A program made the translations under genes and the position numbers. Shown in pieces: positions 63,546 to 64,000 of a stretch of 64,000 nt of DNA; the stretch's first letter is position 1; the number at the start of each line of letters is the position of its first letter. The notes under the pieces are model-generated. The model saw only the letters and a list, made by a program, of their open reading frames with translations. It did not search any database and was not told the origin of the DNA. Origin of the DNA: Rhizophagus clarus (taxonomy: Eukaryota; Glomeromycota; Glomeromycetes; Glomerales; Glomeraceae). The stretch is taken from NCBI GenBank assembly GCA_015698045.1, contig BLAL01000005.1:434001-498000 (forward strand), in the 5' to 3' direction.

Positions 63546-64000
63546 TTTAGGAAAAAAAAATAAGTGGAATAAAGTGAACTAATTTGTGTGGAAGGTAATT
63601 TATTTCAGTTTTTTAAATGCGCGTACTTCTTGTCGTTATGGTCAACTGTCAATAAACTCCATTTAGGCTATTTTGTATAAGTTGTATTGTTGATTGTAGT
63701 ACCTTATAATCTATTTAAAATTTCAACTTATATAGGAATCGATTGTTTTGTTGACAACGGTATCGTTGTACTGGGGAATGACTCTAATTCAAAATCGGAT
63801 GTAGATATTATAACACTAACTGCTAATGTAAATTGACATATAACGTAATTTATATTAATAATATTTTTAAACCAAATCTATCATTTAAGTATTTAACTAA
63901 AATGATATCGATATATAAAATATTTATTTAAATTTAGTTACAGTAATACTAATAATCTAATATAAAGTCAGTTTTACATTTTTTAAACTTTCAATTTGAA
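63546..64000. other. Upstream region of VIT-vWA copy 3
   Basis: About 450 bp of AT-rich DNA that would hold the promoter of the third copy. The first bases upstream of the ATG resemble those upstream of copies 1 and 2 (TTTAG plus A-run), showing that the duplication includes some 5' flank. No further gene is seen. Confidence 0.5.

Overview
The window looks like nuclear DNA of an arbuscular mycorrhizal fungus (Glomeromycotina, Rhizophagus-like). The evidence is the very AT-rich composition with long A/T homopolymers, compact intron-rich genes with short AT-rich GT-AG introns, and families known to be expanded in that lineage: TKL-like kinases with a cysteine-rich N-terminus and an 'LPEP' tail, Sel1-repeat kinases, OTT_1508-type deaminases, crinkler-like effector headers and BTB relics. 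The organism call is an inference from family content; no ribosomal or other marker gene is present. No tRNA, rRNA or CRISPR array was found.

Layout. 0-23 kb is accessory and repeat-rich: an Asn/Gln-rich gene cut by the window edge (-), a broken kinase (+), a pair of medium-chain reductases (-, one intact and one decayed), two MITE-like elements and a tandem duplication (8.1-10.0 kb), a multipass membrane protein, a long gene-poor stretch with palindromes, two gene relics, and a large kinase gene (17.8-21.9 kb, -). Its 3' half is about 19 tiny exons arranged in duplicated modules. 23.5-36.3 kb is a conserved block of intact genes: an ATG22-like vacuolar transporter, an RWD-domain (RWDD1/GIR2-like) protein, an FAHD1-like hydrolase, a DUF4048-like coiled-coil protein, and a patatin/DUF3336 triacylglycerol lipase. 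36-48 kb is accessory again: an OTT_1508-like deaminase, a crinkler-like relic, and a four-helix/pseudokinase/Sel1 gene with MLKL-like layout. 48-63.5 kb holds three tandem VIT-vWA genes on the minus strand. The first is intact; the other two are decayed. The middle one carries a complete-looking Crypton-like tyrosine-recombinase transposon and a hAT-type MITE (8-bp target duplication) in one intron.

How the genes relate. The conserved block fits lipid turnover and vacuolar or translational housekeeping but is not an operon-like unit. The accessory regions hold signalling and putative self/non-self families (kinases, pseudokinase, deaminase, crinkler-like) mixed with duplications and transposons. 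The two observations most worth following are the phase-1 symmetric mini-exon modules of the 17.8-21.9 kb kinase, and the MLKL-like pseudokinase whose DFG aspartate is replaced.
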